The notes beneath the pieces were generated by a model. The model saw only the letters and a program-made list of their open reading frames with translations. It was not told the DNA's origin and did not search any database. Both the position numbers and the translations under genes were made by a program. Positions 12,906 through 24,599 of a stretch of 64,000 nucleotides of DNA are shown piece after piece (position 1 is the stretch's first letter; each line of letters opens with the position of its first letter). Origin of the DNA: Corbicula japonica (taxonomy: Eukaryota; Mollusca; Bivalvia; Venerida; Cyrenidae). The stretch is from the NCBI GenBank assembly GCA_038501625.1, contig JAZAYU010000003.1:4292796-4356795 (forward strand), in the 5' to 3' direction.

Positions 12906-13210
12906 GTTGTCATATGCCGCTATGAAAGTTTACACAAATGACGTCATACACTAGATCGATTTATTTAATTAAACACAACTTCAGAAGCCTATAAATGATA
13001 GATTGTTTTATCTAGACTCTAGCGCAGTTAATTTTATTTATTTATTTTAACTTATTTTGGCAAATGGAAAAAAACGGTAGGATGAATTCTTTTGGGACTA
13101 GAGTATGTATCACCCGATGCGACCGAATTACACACGATTTAAGTTCGCTCTACTAGGCCATAGAAAAGGACACTTCATGGATTTTGCTTGTTTTTTCAGG
13201 GTATGTGATA

Positions 13211-13366
13211 AATAGAATACATCATTCGTGATCATTTTATACTGAAATTATTAAACTCGTCATCTAAATCGATATAAAACTCGGCAAAAGCCTCGTTTTA
13301 TATCGATTTAGACGACTCGTTTAATAATTTCAGTATAAAATGATCACTCATGTTGTATCCTCTATA
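13211..13366. mobile_element. Foldback MITE, ~156 bp
   Basis: Two ~75-base arms of about 85% identity in inverted orientation meet at GGC-AAAA-GCC (13283-13292). Arms share GTGATCATTTTATACTGAAA and CTAAATCGATATAAAAC. No coding capacity. Sits in an intron. Confidence 0.8.
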
Positions 13367-13454
13367 TATAATATAATGTTCCACTTTACTGATATATTTT
13401 TCCCGTAAAACAATATTATAATTAACCAAAATATGTTCTTATAACAATGATTAC

Positions 13455-13569
13455 CTGAGTGTAGGCCAAACTGCGGATATAATGTTTTCAAAAGGAGTGA
13501 AATCAATATCATCTTGATCCCATCTATTATTTTCCTCGAGAAGAATTGGTTTTCCGCTGTGACTATTAT
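13455..13569 (-). CDS. Exon 28: FN3-like exon with FENIISAVWPTLR
   Basis: About 38 codons with NNRWDQDDIDFTPFENI, phase 1 to 2. It shares the Arg codon with exon 29. Donor GTAATC. Closely equivalent in position to the W-strand exons of neighbouring repeats. Confidence 0.75.
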
Positions 13570-13912
13570 CTATAAATAGCAACATATCAGACACCATATG
13601 TAACAACAAAATAAAACATTGATCAAGGTCATTACAAAACAACATCTTTTAAGTATCAACCTATAATCAATTCACCTTTTAAGGGTAAGAAGCTTGCAGA
13701 TTACTAACGAACATTTAATAAGCTCAACCAAATCAAATATAAACTATTACACGTTTACTTAACAACCATACCGAGTCTTAGTATACATTTATTTTTTACT
13801 CTATTTTTACTGTATCTTTGTGTGGCGAGGATGTTTAATCTAAGTGATGGTGTTTGTGATTCAGATGTTTTATTGTTTACATTGTTATTCTAAGCCTAAG
13901 AGCAATACTTAC

Positions 13913-14093
13913 CATCACTGGCATATCCTTTTGCATCCAGAACAATAGCTGGCCTTACTTGTTGCAGCTCAGAGCAGTTTCTTATTTCTGAGGAGACTTC
14001 CGCCGAGGAACCAGCCTTCGTATATCCTCTTACGGACAGCTTCCAGCATTTGGTGAATGTAATTTTGTTTTTCAGAGAAACTGAAAACAGCAG
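13913..14093 (-). CDS. Exon 27: FN3-like second half with GYTKAGSS turn
   Basis: 60 codons, phase 0 to 1, donor GTAAGT. CWKLSVRGYTKAGSSAEVSS is an FN3 F-G hairpin (Y/L-x-V-x-G-x-x-K-A-G), followed by RPAIVLDAKG. A second acceptor 13 bases in gives a wrong phase. Confidence 0.76.
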
Positions 14094-14456
14094 CTGAAAA
14101 ACAATTTAGTAGTGAACTAGAAAAGCAAAACAAAGTCAAAAACGAAATTTTGAAACTACCAAGATTTTCAGAAAACAATCTGTACAGTAAAAATGGACTA
14201 CCATTTTCAAGATTTGGACAATTACTAACATTCGAAATAAATCACAACACATAGTTAAGGTAGCTTACTATTTCGGTTGATTGAATCTAAATTGTGGACA
14301 AATATACTTTAAGTGGATAAAACGAAATCTTTATAAAATACTAGAAGCTTCATGTGTATTATAAAACAAACTATTGAACAATCAAAACCAATGTAAGCTG
14401 GTCAAGCGAAAACAAATGATACTTTGCTAGTAAACGAGAAACAAGAAATGGAATAC

Positions 14457-14624
14457 CTCATCTGAAATATAAGATTTTGTTGTTGAAGCTTTTTCCCATT
14501 TCGTAATCAGTTTCTCGTTATCTGCGGAGTCTACAAGCGCCCATTCATAGTGATCCATAACATCAAGTGACTGATAGACATCTTCCATATCAGAATCTCT
14601 AAACGGTTCTATTGCAACGTCAAT
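14457..14624 (-). CDS. Exon 26: FN3-like exon with HYEWALVDS
   Basis: 56 codons, phase 0-0. It starts IDVAIEPFRDSDMEDV; DVMDHYEWALVDSADNE marks the W/C-strand region. The donor GTATTC is weaker than average, but exon 27 begins in phase 0 at a good acceptor. Confidence 0.75.
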
Positions 14625-14826
14625 CTAATAAAATTTATAACTATTACCGGGGTAATATTGTGAGATCTTCGTGAAGTAATTAGAGTATTTGTTTAATAAT
14701 GGCAAAACAACAGTTCTATAAAAAACAGAGTACTCAATTGGTAATATTGAGATTGCATGTGTGTATAGCAAAAACAATCAACATTGATTTTGAGATAACA
14801 TGTTAAATTAAATAAAGAACATTTAC

Positions 14827-15050
14827 CGAAGTGGTGTTTTCATGGTAAATGACACGAAGGTTTCCGACATTCGGTGGATTAGGAATGCATGTGAATCCAT
14901 TACTGTGAACCGGTTCGAAGCAGTATTTGCCTGCACAAAACTTTAACAATGTTCTATATTTTCTTCCTGGAGATAAATGCAGTCCAGGAACTTCCATTTG
15001 TGAGGTAAATGTTCTCAGGAGTTCGAATGGTCGAAACAGAGTCCAAAGAT
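14827..15050 (-). CDS. Exon 25: FN3-like second half, cysteine-containing
   Basis: 74 codons, phase 1 to 0. Includes GRKYRTLLKFCAGKYC, FTCIPNPPNVGNLRV and ENTTS. PNPPNVG is the Pro-rich inter-domain linker. Donor GTAAAT joins exon 26 in frame. Confidence 0.75.
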
Positions 15051-15579
15051 CTGAAAAAAACAAGTATGAAACCATGTCCACAACATAAGTATTACAATTT
15101 TAAATCTAATTTCAGTTCATTTAAAGTCGGTTTATATTGATAATTGTTTTCATCGACATTTCAATAAAAGTTCAGTAAATGGGATGTCGTGTAAAACAAT
15201 TTACAAAGACTAGACCAAGTTACGTGCTCAGGTTTTATGACAACTAGGGGGATATTATGCATTTCTGCGGAGTCTTAAAGCGCAATCTTTGTGTATTAAA
15301 AGTGGTAAAGTAACAAAACAAGCATTTCACAGTTTAGAAGTTTCAAAACCTCTCTATGTGTGGCTTGTTCGTTCGATAAGAATATAGCATGTGTGTCTTT
15401 GAAAGCTTGTAGAGAACTTATAAGACGAAGTAAAACAACCGTCGTGAAATATGTTCATTGGTGGAGTTTAAAAGTATTTAAATATTTTTGTTATCAAAAT
15501 GTTACTGAAATGTTGAGAAACAATAAATATATTGTTTAATATGTTAGATTGTGCCAATTTTATAATTAAACAACGAAAC

Positions 15580-15690
15580 CTGCAACCGGTGCTCTCTCTT
15601 CTATTGCCCAGAAAATGTCCTTGATGTAGTGTTGCTTGTCTTCTGGAACGACCCAGTGAGCTTGTAACCGGTTGATCGACATCTGATAGT
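15580..15690 (-). CDS. Exon 24: FN3-like W strand exon
   Basis: DYQMSINRLQAHWVVPEDK repeats the DYQ...HAYW pattern of exon 16. The acceptor GACGTAG is chosen because it accepts phase 1 from exon 23. A longer exon starting at 15721 is open but would be out of phase. A branch-site-like TACTAAC sits just upstream, closer to the AG than usual. The intron to exon 23 contains pearl-like copy 2. Confidence 0.62.
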
Positions 15691-15865
15691 CTACGTCGTT
15701 AGTACAAGTCAGGCGTTTGTCCTATTTTCGATGAGATATCCAGTTATTTGTTTAAACTCACATTTGTGAATTGATCAATAATCGCTGATTTTAAAATAGC
15801 TTCTTTTCAATTTAATATCAAAGAAATTATTAAAATTTAATATATAAACTTTCATTCTTTGCTTG

Positions 15866-15930
15866 TTGGCTTTGTGGGAAGGCTATGTTTTTACTGTTGA
15901 CATTACTGATATGCATGTTTAAAGTTTTCA
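15866..15930 (+). repeat. SINE-like repeat fragment
   Basis: Diverged 3' part only: TTTGTGGGAAGGCTATGTTTT and ACTGATATGCATGTTT. Lies in the intron between exons 24 and 23. Confidence 0.5.
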
Positions 15931-16577
15931 TTCAAATTTCGGACACATGTCATACTTCAAGAATAAATGCAGAATTGCATGTAAACTATATTTAATCCAT
16001 TTTCATATGGATATGAAAATAACGATATACACTACTTATTTAGTAATTGTGTTTGAATTCAACTATGACATGTGTCTGAAAATCTCAATAGAAGAGTGAA
16101 AATTAACATAATTATTACAGACTTCGCGTAAGGAAGAAAACAAGAGCCAGTCGGAAACGACTGCAAGCTCGACTATTCGAAAAATCAGAATTATTAAGCA
16201 CATTGTAACTGGGCTTCATTTAAACTGGGGAGTGATTCAGGAGTTTATGAAGCCTCCAACAAACACACATGTACAAAAGTTTCTTAATCCAAGTTAGGAA
16301 ATCAAATAATTACACTTAATTTATTCTTGTAGATTTTTTTAGGGTTTACACAACCCAGTCCATAAACCACTGATCCCACACCCATCAACTTACTATCCCT
16401 GCCCACCTATAGTGGTGTGGCGTGGTGTAGTACAGTATGGTATGCTGGTTGCTGGTGTTGTCATTGTTGGTGTTGTTGTTGGTGGTGGTAGTGGTGGTGT
16501 TGGTTGTTGGTGTTGTTGTTGATGTTGTTGTTGGTGGTGGTGTTGATGTTGTTGGTGGTGGTGTTGGTGTTGCTGGT

Positions 16578-17208
16578 GTAGTAATAGTAATAGTAATAGT
16601 ATAGTATAGTATAGTAATAGTACAGTATAGTATAGTATAGTATAGTATAGTATAGTATAGTATAGTATAGTATAGTATAGTATAGTATAGTATAGTATAG
16701 TATAGTATAGTATAGTATAGTATAGTATAGTATAGTATAGTAATAGTAATAGAATAGTAATAGTAATAGTATATAGTAATAGAATAGTAATAGTAATAGT
16801 ATAGTAATAGTATAGTAATAGTATAGTAATAGTGTAGTATAGTATAGTATAGTATAGTATAGTATAGTATAGTATAGTATAGTAATAGTATAGTAATACA
16901 TGTAGTAATAGTAATAGTAATAGTAATAGTATAGTAATAGTAATAGTAATAGTAATAGTATAGTAATAGTATAGTAAAAGTATAGTAATAGTATAGCAAT
17001 AGTATAGTATAGTATAGTAATAATATTATAGTATGGTATGGTATGGTATGGTATGGTATAGTTTGGTATGGTATGGTATGGTATAGTATGGTATGGTATG
17101 GTATGGTATGGTATGGTATGGTATGGTATGGTATGGTATAGTATAGTATAGTATAGTATAGTATAGTATAGTATAGTATAGTATAGTATAGTATAGTATA
17201 GTATAGTC
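16578..17208 (+). repeat. TATAG/AATAG satellite with TATGG block (copy 2)
   Basis: Same pentamers as in copy 1 but half as long and with more AATAG interruptions. TATGG units occupy about 17033-17138 with TATAG exceptions. Read on the minus strand it yields a false 281-codon frame. Confidence 0.95.
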
Positions 17209-17489
17209 TATGCCCCCACCCACCCCACAATTACTCAACACTTTCAACCAAAGTATGTTAAGTACATCTGTTGTAAACATTTTCTATAGCATTACATATG
17301 AAAAACACTAACATTGAACCTTTAACAATTATTTATAAGTCTTAATTCTAATTTCAAGTGAAAAGGGCAAAAATCAAATATAAAAAAGCAAGGATGAGTT
17401 ACGGGCCTTTGAAAATAAACCTGATGTAAGATAAAATATAGGTATACAAAGTTTAAAACCTTAATTTTTAAGTCTAAAAAGGGCAGTAA

Positions 17490-18630
17490 TTTGAAAAAAA
17501 AACAAAGAATTATGGTTCTTGGTATACATAGTCAGGGTCATGATGATGGATAAGTTTCAAAGCTATAGTACAAGAAGTAACTAGCTTGCACGCAAACTTT
17601 AACCTGAAATTCTAAGTCAAAAAAGGGGCATAATTTGATTAAAAATGAAAGAAAGAGTTATGGTTCTTGGCATACATAGTCAGGGTCATGATGGTAAACA
17701 AGTGTCTTAAGTTTCAAAGCTATAGTACGAGAAGTATGAAAGTAACTATCTTGCACGCAAACTTTAACCTGAAATTCTAAGTCGAAAAAGGGCCATAATT
17801 TGATTAAAAAAATAAAGAAAGAGTTATGGTTCTTGGCACACATAGTCAGGGTCATGATGGTAAACAAGTGTGTTAAGTTTCAAAGCTATAGTACAAGAAG
17901 TATTTAAGTAACTACCTTGCACGCAATCTTTAACCTGAAATTCTAAGTCAAACAAGGGCCATAATTTAAACAAAATGGAAATTAGAGTTATGGTTCTTGG
18001 CATACAAACTTGAATTATGATGATGAACAAGTGTTGAAAGTTTCAAAGCTGTAGTATGAGTAGTATGGAAGTTATGGGTTTGTACAGTAGCTTGCACGCA
18101 AACTTTAACCTGAAATTCTAAGTCGAAAAAGGGGCATAATTTGATAAAAATGAAAGTTAGAGTTATGGTTCTTGGCATACACACTTGGGATATGATGATT
18201 AACAAGTGTTGAATGTTTCAAAGCTGTAGTATAAGTAGTATTGAAGTTATGAGTCTGTACAGTAGCTTGCACGCAAACTTTAACCTGAAATTCTAAGTCG
18301 AAAAAGGGCCATAATTTGATCAAAATGAAAGTTAGAGTTATGGTTCTTGGCATACACACACGGGACATGATGATGAACAAGTGTGCCAAGTTTTAAAGCT
18401 GTAGTATAGGTAGTATTGAAGTTATGAGTTTGTACAGTAGCTTGCACGCAAACTTTAACCTGAAATTTTAAGTAAAAAAAGGGCCATAATTTGATCAAAA
18501 TGAAAGTTAGAGTTATGGTTCTTGGCAAACACACTCGGGACATGATGATAAACAAGTGTGCCAAGTTTTAAAGCTGTAGCTATAGTAGTTTTTAAGATAT
18601 AGGTAGGTTGTACGTAAACTTTAACCAAAG
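17490..18630 (+). repeat. ~165-176 bp tandem repeats of pearl-like copy 2 (7 units)
   Basis: GTTATGGTTCTTGGCATAC recurs seven times. The three right-hand units are about 175 bases because of an extra GTTTGTACAGTAG-type insertion that copy 1 lacks, so the unit structure is evolving within the family. Confidence 0.9.
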
Positions 18631-18697
18631 CGGGACGCCGACGCCGACGCCCAAGTGAGTACAATAGCTCGACATATTCTTCGAATAGTCGAGCTAA

Positions 18698-19238
18698 TAA
18701 TAATTTTTAAATAGAGAATTTTATGCGACGATTTGTTTTGTTTGCAATCCGTGTTATTCGTTTTGCAATTAAATTTTACATAACAGACAAGTACATGTAA
18801 CTTGATTTATACGTTTTGGTGTTTAAAACCAATGACTTATGGTGAAGATTTAATTGTTACCTTACTATGATGAAGAGAATTTACATTCAAATCTGAAAGG
18901 CATAAACAAAAATGTTCTATAAAATATGCTTGCTAAAACATGACTATAAAACACAAAATGCTGTATTAAGGTCAGTAGTTGCAAAAAAATTATAGCATCA
19001 TCCGAGTTAAGATAGTATTTAACCGAATTTAAGATTGTTGTTGTTGTTTTTTTTTAATTTTCAAATCGATAAGGAACGGGTACAATTAGATAAATGCATT
19101 CTTAACAACAAAAAGAAAGTAAATGGAAATTTGAACGCTGTCATTATTTGAACACACATGTAAATTTATGTAATAACACTTATCCAGCTGAAAAGTACAT
19201 CTTAAAAAATAATAATTAACACAGACAAACATTGTTAC
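18698..19238. other. Intronic, nothing recognised
   Basis: No element borders, RNA gene or exon seen between pearl-like copy 2 and exon 23. Confidence 0.4.
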
Positions 19239-19383
19239 CTGAATTTCCAGTATCATTACATATCGGTCCATCATACACGTAAACCCCACTTAATTTATCA
19301 TTTTCTACAACGACTGTTATACCGTCTGACACAGTGGTTACATTGCCTGATTCTCTGTGGGCAATAACAATCTGGTAGTACGG
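19239..19383 (-). CDS. Exon 23: FN3-like second half with SDGITVVVE
   Basis: PYYQIVIAHRESGN is the F-strand, then VSDGITVVVENDKLSG and VYVYDGPICND. Phase 0 to 1 with donor GTAACA. An alternative acceptor 21 bases upstream would add seven residues; the shorter form aligns better with other repeats. Confidence 0.75.
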
Positions 19384-19779
19384 CTTAAAAGTATATAATT
19401 TATACTGTAAAACAATCATATTTCTCATTCCCGTCACAGACGAAATAAATCAATAACGCAAAACTATGCTCTTGATGCAGGCCCCATGCTAATTGCTACG
19501 TTGATTTATTATTTTAAACATACTTAGGGTGAGCACAATTATAGCGCATATAACCTTCCTATTGTTTAAGTAATAATTGTGCATAGACATTCGTCAACAG
19601 TCGGACATAAACGATAATATAACCATACAAAGACGCCGAGAGCCAGGTTCGGCCTGCTGTTGAACAGCGAAGTTACACGTAACGAGGGTCTGGAGATATG
19701 GATAACGGTAATGGATAAGGTGGAAGAATTTGGAAATGTACTTAGGAAGTTTAATCTATTCCTAGGTCTAAGAACTTAC

Positions 19780-19986
19780 CGTATACATTTCTAAAGTCAG
19801 TCCGGTAAATGTGAATATCCTCGAGGTAGACGTTACTTCATTACTGCATGTAATATATGATCCTACAGCTGACTTAGCAAGACACACGCGGAAGGTTATA
19901 CTTTCATGCGGATGATTGAATCCTGACCATCTGACAGAAAGTTGGTCGTTTCTTGTCTGGAAATCTATATCGTCAATATCTACAAA
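19780..19986 (-). CDS. Exon 22: FN3-like exon with VDIDDIDFQ and LSVRWSGF
   Basis: 69 codons, phase 0-0, strong donor GTAAGT. FVDIDDIDFQTRNDQ leads into LSVRWSGFNHP, then ITFRVCLAKSAVGS. The acceptor chosen (AAAAG) keeps phase with exon 21; a nearby TGTAG acceptor would not. Confidence 0.75.
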
Positions 19987-20223
19987 CTTTTAAGTAACAA
20001 AAAACCTTTAGGGTGTGCTTATGCTATCAAAACAACCTGCAAAACACTGAAAAAACAGAATACTGTTTTTGATAATTCTGTACTTGAAAAAGAACAGAAA
20101 AAGTAGAATTATTGTCTTAAAATGTTGATAGAACGTAAAAATATGTTCTATTTTACTTCTTTTAATATCCTCTATATTCACAAAAGCTTTAAAAGACGTA
20201 TTATACGTTTATTATGTTTATAC

Positions 20224-20492
20224 CTTTAAATCCGAGTCACCATCGATATCATATACCACACCTACTGTCGCCTTTTCCACGTTATGATAATATTTATTCG
20301 ATACAGCCACAGCAGAAAGACCCACAGTATTCTTGGCTTTGACAGAAACATAATATGTGTGTTCTCCATGAAGATGCCATTGTAACCTACTGGTGGAAAT
20401 AGCCGTACACGTGGGTGGAAGATTGAGTGTACAATGTCCACCTGCCGACAGAGGCTGAAAAGGCATGACGTCTTTTCCTTCCATAGTTGTAC
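20224..20492 (-). CDS. Exon 21: FN3-like second half
   Basis: About 89 codons. It continues from AIG with TTMEGKDVMPFQPLSAG, then HTYYVSVKAKNTVGL (F-G strands with the NTVGL turn) and ends in an acidic linker DIDGDSDLK. Phase 1 to 0. The frame was fixed by the junction with exon 20 and by absence of stops. Confidence 0.8.
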
Positions 20493-21004
20493 CTGTTGGT
20501 TCATATTAAACAGTAAACCAAATATAAAATATACAGATATGATTTGTGTAAATTTACACCTTAAATAAATGACATTATTCATTAAAACATAAAATCAACA
20601 TCAACTAAACGAACATTTACTGGTTTAACCTTATCAAGTAAACAGTTGGCTGACAAAGCAGAATTATATATGTAGAAATGGAAAAGAACAAAATGAATCA
20701 CGAAATGAACGAACGAACGAATTAATGAATTTCCTAGAAATCAATTAATTTTCTTTTGTTTACAAAAATCTTATTTTATTTGCTAGTTCTCGTAAACTAG
20801 TTTTCAATATAAATCATCTGGCCCTAAACATCTTATAAACAAATTTAAAGTTTTGTATACAGAAAATCTAAAAGTATAAATCCAGCACTTCAGAGAAGAC
20901 GCAATAGGCAAACTAAAAAAGAAACAGATAAGTTATTTAAGGCGATTGAAAAGCATCTGAAACTTAGTATTTCGATTAATTTCTTTAAAATAAAAACGGT
21001 TTAC

Positions 21005-21170
21005 CGATAGCAACCTCGTAGATCAAAGGATTAGGATCTCCATGGTCCTCAAATGTTCCGACATCCCAACTTGCAATGAGATACGTTCCATTATTGGTTG
21101 TTTCAACCGTCAGAAAAATCTGACCGTTAACATCTGGAGCGGTAGAGTCAACTGCGAATGGTCCTATAGT
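21005..21170 (-). CDS. Exon 20: FN3-like exon with linker and YEVAIG end
   Basis: GPFAVDSTAPDVNGQ is the linker, IASWDVGTFEDHGDPNP the W strand, and the exon ends LIYEVAIG in phase 1. Exon 21 supplies the rest of the Gly codon and TT, making the AIGTT turn typical of this repeat type. Donor GTAAAC. Confidence 0.8.
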
Positions 21171-21412
21171 CTGTATGAAATATATATCAACATGGGTCAA
21201 ATCAACAAGTTATTTAAAATTATTTCCATAAAATGTCAGAAAACAAATACCGGTTCTTTATGACATTTTTACTGATGATATATCGCATTAAAAATATCCG
21301 CAGGCTGGAGATTGGTTTATAAGTAAAAGATTCTTACGGTTACAACAATAAGAGTCATTCCTAGTTTCACTTTATCTCTTGACTGGCCGCTATTTAGTTC
21401 AACAGCATTGTT

Positions 21413-21429
21413 GGGGGGGGGGGGGGGGG
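21413..21429 (+). repeat. Poly-G tract (17 G)
   Basis: Uninterrupted G run in the intron between exons 20 and 19. Possible quadruplex former and a common sequencing error site. Confidence 0.9.
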
Positions 21430-21650
21430 CTTTTACTTAGAAAAGAATTTTTCCGGTCAAGCACCGCCTTCATATTTGTCGCATTGGTGACTTCGAAGGT
21501 TTGCTTTAGATCTTATTTTCTCTTTCCAAAGAAATGATTTTAACCTAAAAACCATTATATTAATAATTAAATTATAAAATATTTTTCTGAGTTTTTGTCA
21601 TTATCTATCCAATTGGCTAATAATATACACTAATATAACGGCTTAGTTAC

Positions 21651-21857
21651 CGTAATGCTTTCCACTGAAGACCTTGACACCGCCTTTATAACAATATGAA
21701 ACACATCACCGTTGAAAATGTTGGGATGATATAGCCGAATGTGTTGATGATGATGTGATGATTGAAAAGCCATCAGGTCCGGTATCTCTGAACCCCCAGA
21801 GGACAATCCAACCTCGTAGTCGTGTACGTTTCCTGATGAATTCCATGATACTTCAAG
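21651..21857 (-). CDS. Exon 19: FN3-like exon with LEVSWNSSGN
   Basis: 69 codons, phase 0-0. LEVSWNSSGNVHDYEVGL carries the W and the C-strand Y-E-V of the repeat. FHIVIKAVSRSS is the F-strand. A His cluster (SSHHHQH) is unusual for the family. Donor GTAACT. Confidence 0.75.
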
Positions 21858-22435
21858 CTGTATGATACGGAGTCGATTTAGAAAATAACACACTCTTGAA
21901 CAAAGTTTCATAGAATAAATAATTCATTTGGCCTATATACAGATATGTTTTAACTTCAACTTTTCGGAATTGGTAAAGCTATATAAATACATGTGCCCAA
22001 CTGTTTTTGTGATCCTTTTTGGTATTTTACATAAATCAGCTTCATTATTATCTTCAGATTTCTTTCATTTGGTAGATTCGTTTTTGAACTGTCTTTCGAT
22101 TAGGGCTATGCTGTGTTCAGTCAGAAGCTTAGACTGCTTGTTCTTGGTTGTATGCAATGCATTAAAATTTCAAGCTTCGTGTAAATATTAAGTACACGTA
22201 AAGTATTTCATGTGATTAAAACAACTATCATTTTCTTTTATTCCTGTAATCATGTTGTTACTGATTTAAGGGCAGGTCATCTGGTTATGGTATTGCTAAT
22301 TCATGTCACAAATAAATAAATGCCAGTCTTATCATACATCATTCATACAGTTTGGAAAATTCCACAAACAATCTTGACCAGTGCATACAAATTTAAAATA
22401 CATAGTTTTTCATAATTGAATGTAATCTAACTTAC

Positions 22436-22592
22436 GTATCCTGTTGTAGTGATATATGCAGGTAAATCGGGATGAATAGTCATAGAGACATCACAAGACC
22501 TCTTACGTGTTATCTGACTCTCGGTGCTATTTTGTAGTCTCCGATGAGGCAGTAATGATATGTTTGTGTGAGACACTCTAGTTGCCTTTTGT
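22436..22592 (-). CDS. Exon 18: linker exon with SCDVSMTIHPDLPAY
   Basis: 52 codons plus a split Ile. The acceptor TTGAAG is the only one that continues phase 2 from exon 17. The 3' part aligns with the DGVTVDxTPP linker of other repeats. The 5' part is less convincing because a second frame is open there. Strong donor GTAAGT. Confidence 0.62.
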
Positions 22593-22712
22593 CTTCAATA
22601 TACAAAATTGTTAAACTGACTAACATATGACTGTAGTTTCTGACATCATATTAATATTATCTTCATTTTTTCTATATTCATTTATTGCAAAGAACGTATA
22701 ATAAAAAATGAT

Positions 22713-22809
22713 AGTGCCTCTAGCTGGGAGCGAACCCGCAACGTGACGGCGACAGCGCCTAGCCCTGCAATTCCTGCGACGCAACCAATTTTGCTTACCG
22801 GGACAACCC
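22713..22809 (-). repeat. Possible tRNA-derived SINE head
   Basis: On the minus strand an A-box-like AAGCAAAATTGG and a B-box-like GGGTTCGCTCCC lie about 60 bases apart, a spacing seen in tRNA-derived SINEs. No clean cloverleaf was found. An A/T-rich stretch follows. Located between exons 18 and 17. Confidence 0.35.
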
Positions 22810-23027
22810 AAAGAAAGGTTGATCGGATAGCACTGATATACGTAATAATCACTGCATGACATCGGTAACGGGTTATTTTACTGATAACAGTACTGACTAT
22901 ATGTACGGGGTGTGTAATTAATTAAGCTAAATATTATTAAAATATATAAATTATTTATTTATCAATCGGTTTTGCCTTTCTGGACCAAACAGGAGACTTT
23001 ACACAACACTAAGTGCTTTGTTCTTAC

Positions 23028-23305
23028 ATGCAATCAGCAGTTGGTTGTATAACTCGTTCTATTTCTCTGTTCTCGTACAAAACATATACATCTTGTGTTG
23101 ATGTATCCTGTATCAAACCCTTCGCAGTACTCGCACCTTTCACCGCAACTTCGGAGACTTCAATGACAGCAGATTCTACTGTAACACCATCTGAGCAGAC
23201 CGGTTTGCTGTGATCGAGTGCATGGTTATATGCCATCACTGTGGCGTAATATTTACCAGGGCTTGGAACAACAAATGAAGCAGTTGAATCATAGCTCTTA
23301 GATAC
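23028..23305 (-). CDS. Exon 17: FN3-like second half with CSDGVTVES
   Basis: About 92 codons: SPGKYYATVMAYNHALD and VCSDGVTVESAVIEVSEV, then KGASTAKGLIQDTSTQ. The YYATVMAYN segment is a typical FN3 F-strand. Phase 0 to 2, strong donor GTAAGA. Confidence 0.8.
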
Positions 23306-23369
23306 CTGAAATGATGAGTGGTTAACTGTGAGATTCAGACAAATAGCCAATTAATCAATCAATCAGTCA

Positions 23370-23370
<1 letters not shown>

Positions 23371-23415
<45 letters not shown>
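23371..23415 (+). repeat. TTA trinucleotide microsatellite
   Basis: About 15 perfect units, intronic, just upstream of exon 17. It encodes a false poly-Tyr frame. Confidence 0.95.
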
Positions 23416-23416
<1 letters not shown>

Positions 23417-23588
23417 ATAAGAGGTGCGTTGTATATTTCAAATAATTTATTCAAAATAAACGAAAGTCAAAAGATTTCATTCACATGTAGGACATGGATC
23501 TAAGAAACATATTTTTGTTTCAGCTTATTACACACACTTAAATATTGCGTGATACTGATAAAAAGTCAAACAGTAATTAAAAAATTAC

Positions 23589-23801
23589 ATTTCTATCTGT
23601 GGCTGAATGAACATTTAATTCTTCTTCAGAGAGGCAGTGGTCTGAAAATCCGTATGTATAGAACCAAACTCCGCTCTCCTTGTCGAAGAAGTCATTCCAG
23701 TAAGCATGGATCATCTGAGACTGTTGGTAATCTACCTCGGGCTGTCCAGGAATACCGTCGTGAACAACGCCTTCGTGAGGTGGGGATGTGTCTATAGTGA
23801 T
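23589..23801 (-). CDS. Exon 16: FN3-like exon with ITIDTSPP linker and DKESGVW
   Basis: 71 codons, phase 0-0. It begins ITIDTSPPHEGVVHDG, has VDYQQSQMIHAYWNDFFDKE and then SGVWFYTYGF. This is the clearest example of the linker plus W-x-x-F-x-D-x-ESG unit that defines the array. The donor GTAATT is acceptable and in phase with exon 17. Confidence 0.72.
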
Positions 23802-24207
23802 CTAATTAAAGGACGTTTTGTTAACTTTTAATAATTTTTAAACTTATATTTAATTCATAACGTTGTACAAAGCGAAATACCAAAATAATCCTTACAGTGA
23901 AACGCTGTTTATAGACAACAAATATTTATATTTACTACTGGCTGTTTAGTAGGATGTATATTTTAAACAATGTTTTACCCGATCTGTGTACATAACTTTT
24001 AAAGAAGGTTTTAATTTGAATAAAACACACATGCAAAAATGTCCAACAAAACCTATTTGTATTTAGAAATAAATCTTTTTCCAACCAAAAATACTCACAT
24101 TTTCCATTACTTTTAAAGCCATAAAGGATAATATTATTTGGAGACGTTTTGATGTTGGTTTGTCATGCAAGAATATATGTTTGATTTATCAAAATTAATA
24201 TACTCAC

Positions 24208-24438
24208 TTTCTTGTAAATTGTCGTGTTCAGACGTGCATTGTTTATGACCGTTACTTCAATGAAATAGTCATAGTCGTGGACACCAATTTCTTTGCCGAC
24301 ATGCAATCCATCGTTGCTAGTATTAGTTATCTGAGGTTTGACTTGGTAATGCCGGTGGTAGCAACCATTATATGGAGTACAGTAACAATTGTGTCCTCTC
24401 GCGTAGGAGCCATACTTGTTCGCGCACTCTCGGAATGT
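24208..24438 (-). CDS. Exon 15: cysteine-containing FN3-like second half
   Basis: 77 codons, phase 0-0. Encodes FRECANKYGS, then HNCYCTPYNGC and later YDYFIEVTVINNARLN, the last being a G-strand-like motif (Y-x-V-x-V-x-N). Four closely spaced cysteines form an inserted loop. Donor GTGAGT. Confidence 0.75.
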
Positions 24439-24599
24439 CTAATTTGAGGTAGCATAAGTAATTAATATTCATAGTTTCAAATAAATTTACATACAAAATG
24501 TATATCTCCTTCTAAATACTGCTTCTTCAAGGTGCGTGAAACAATATTATTGTGAATCGTTGTGGTTAAATTTGAATATTTTTTATCAAAACACTAATT

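Larger units (their letters stand above)
16140..18697 (+). mobile_element. Pearl-like composite element, copy 2
   Basis: Same architecture, orientation and borders as copy 1: inverted repeat at 16166-16181 and 18680-18695, shorter TATAG tract, seven ~165-176 bp repeats, two to three CGACGC units. Unique arms are nearly identical to copy 1, so the two are recent relatives. It lies in the intron between exons 24 and 23 and shows no obvious target duplication. Confidence 0.72.

Noticed and set aside
16385..17280. 281-, 146- and 84-codon minus frames
   Set aside because: Same satellite artefact in pearl-like copy 2, including the GGT/GTT-rich spacer read as Thr/Asn.
23318..23503. Poly-Tyr frame
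   Set aside because: TTA microsatellite.
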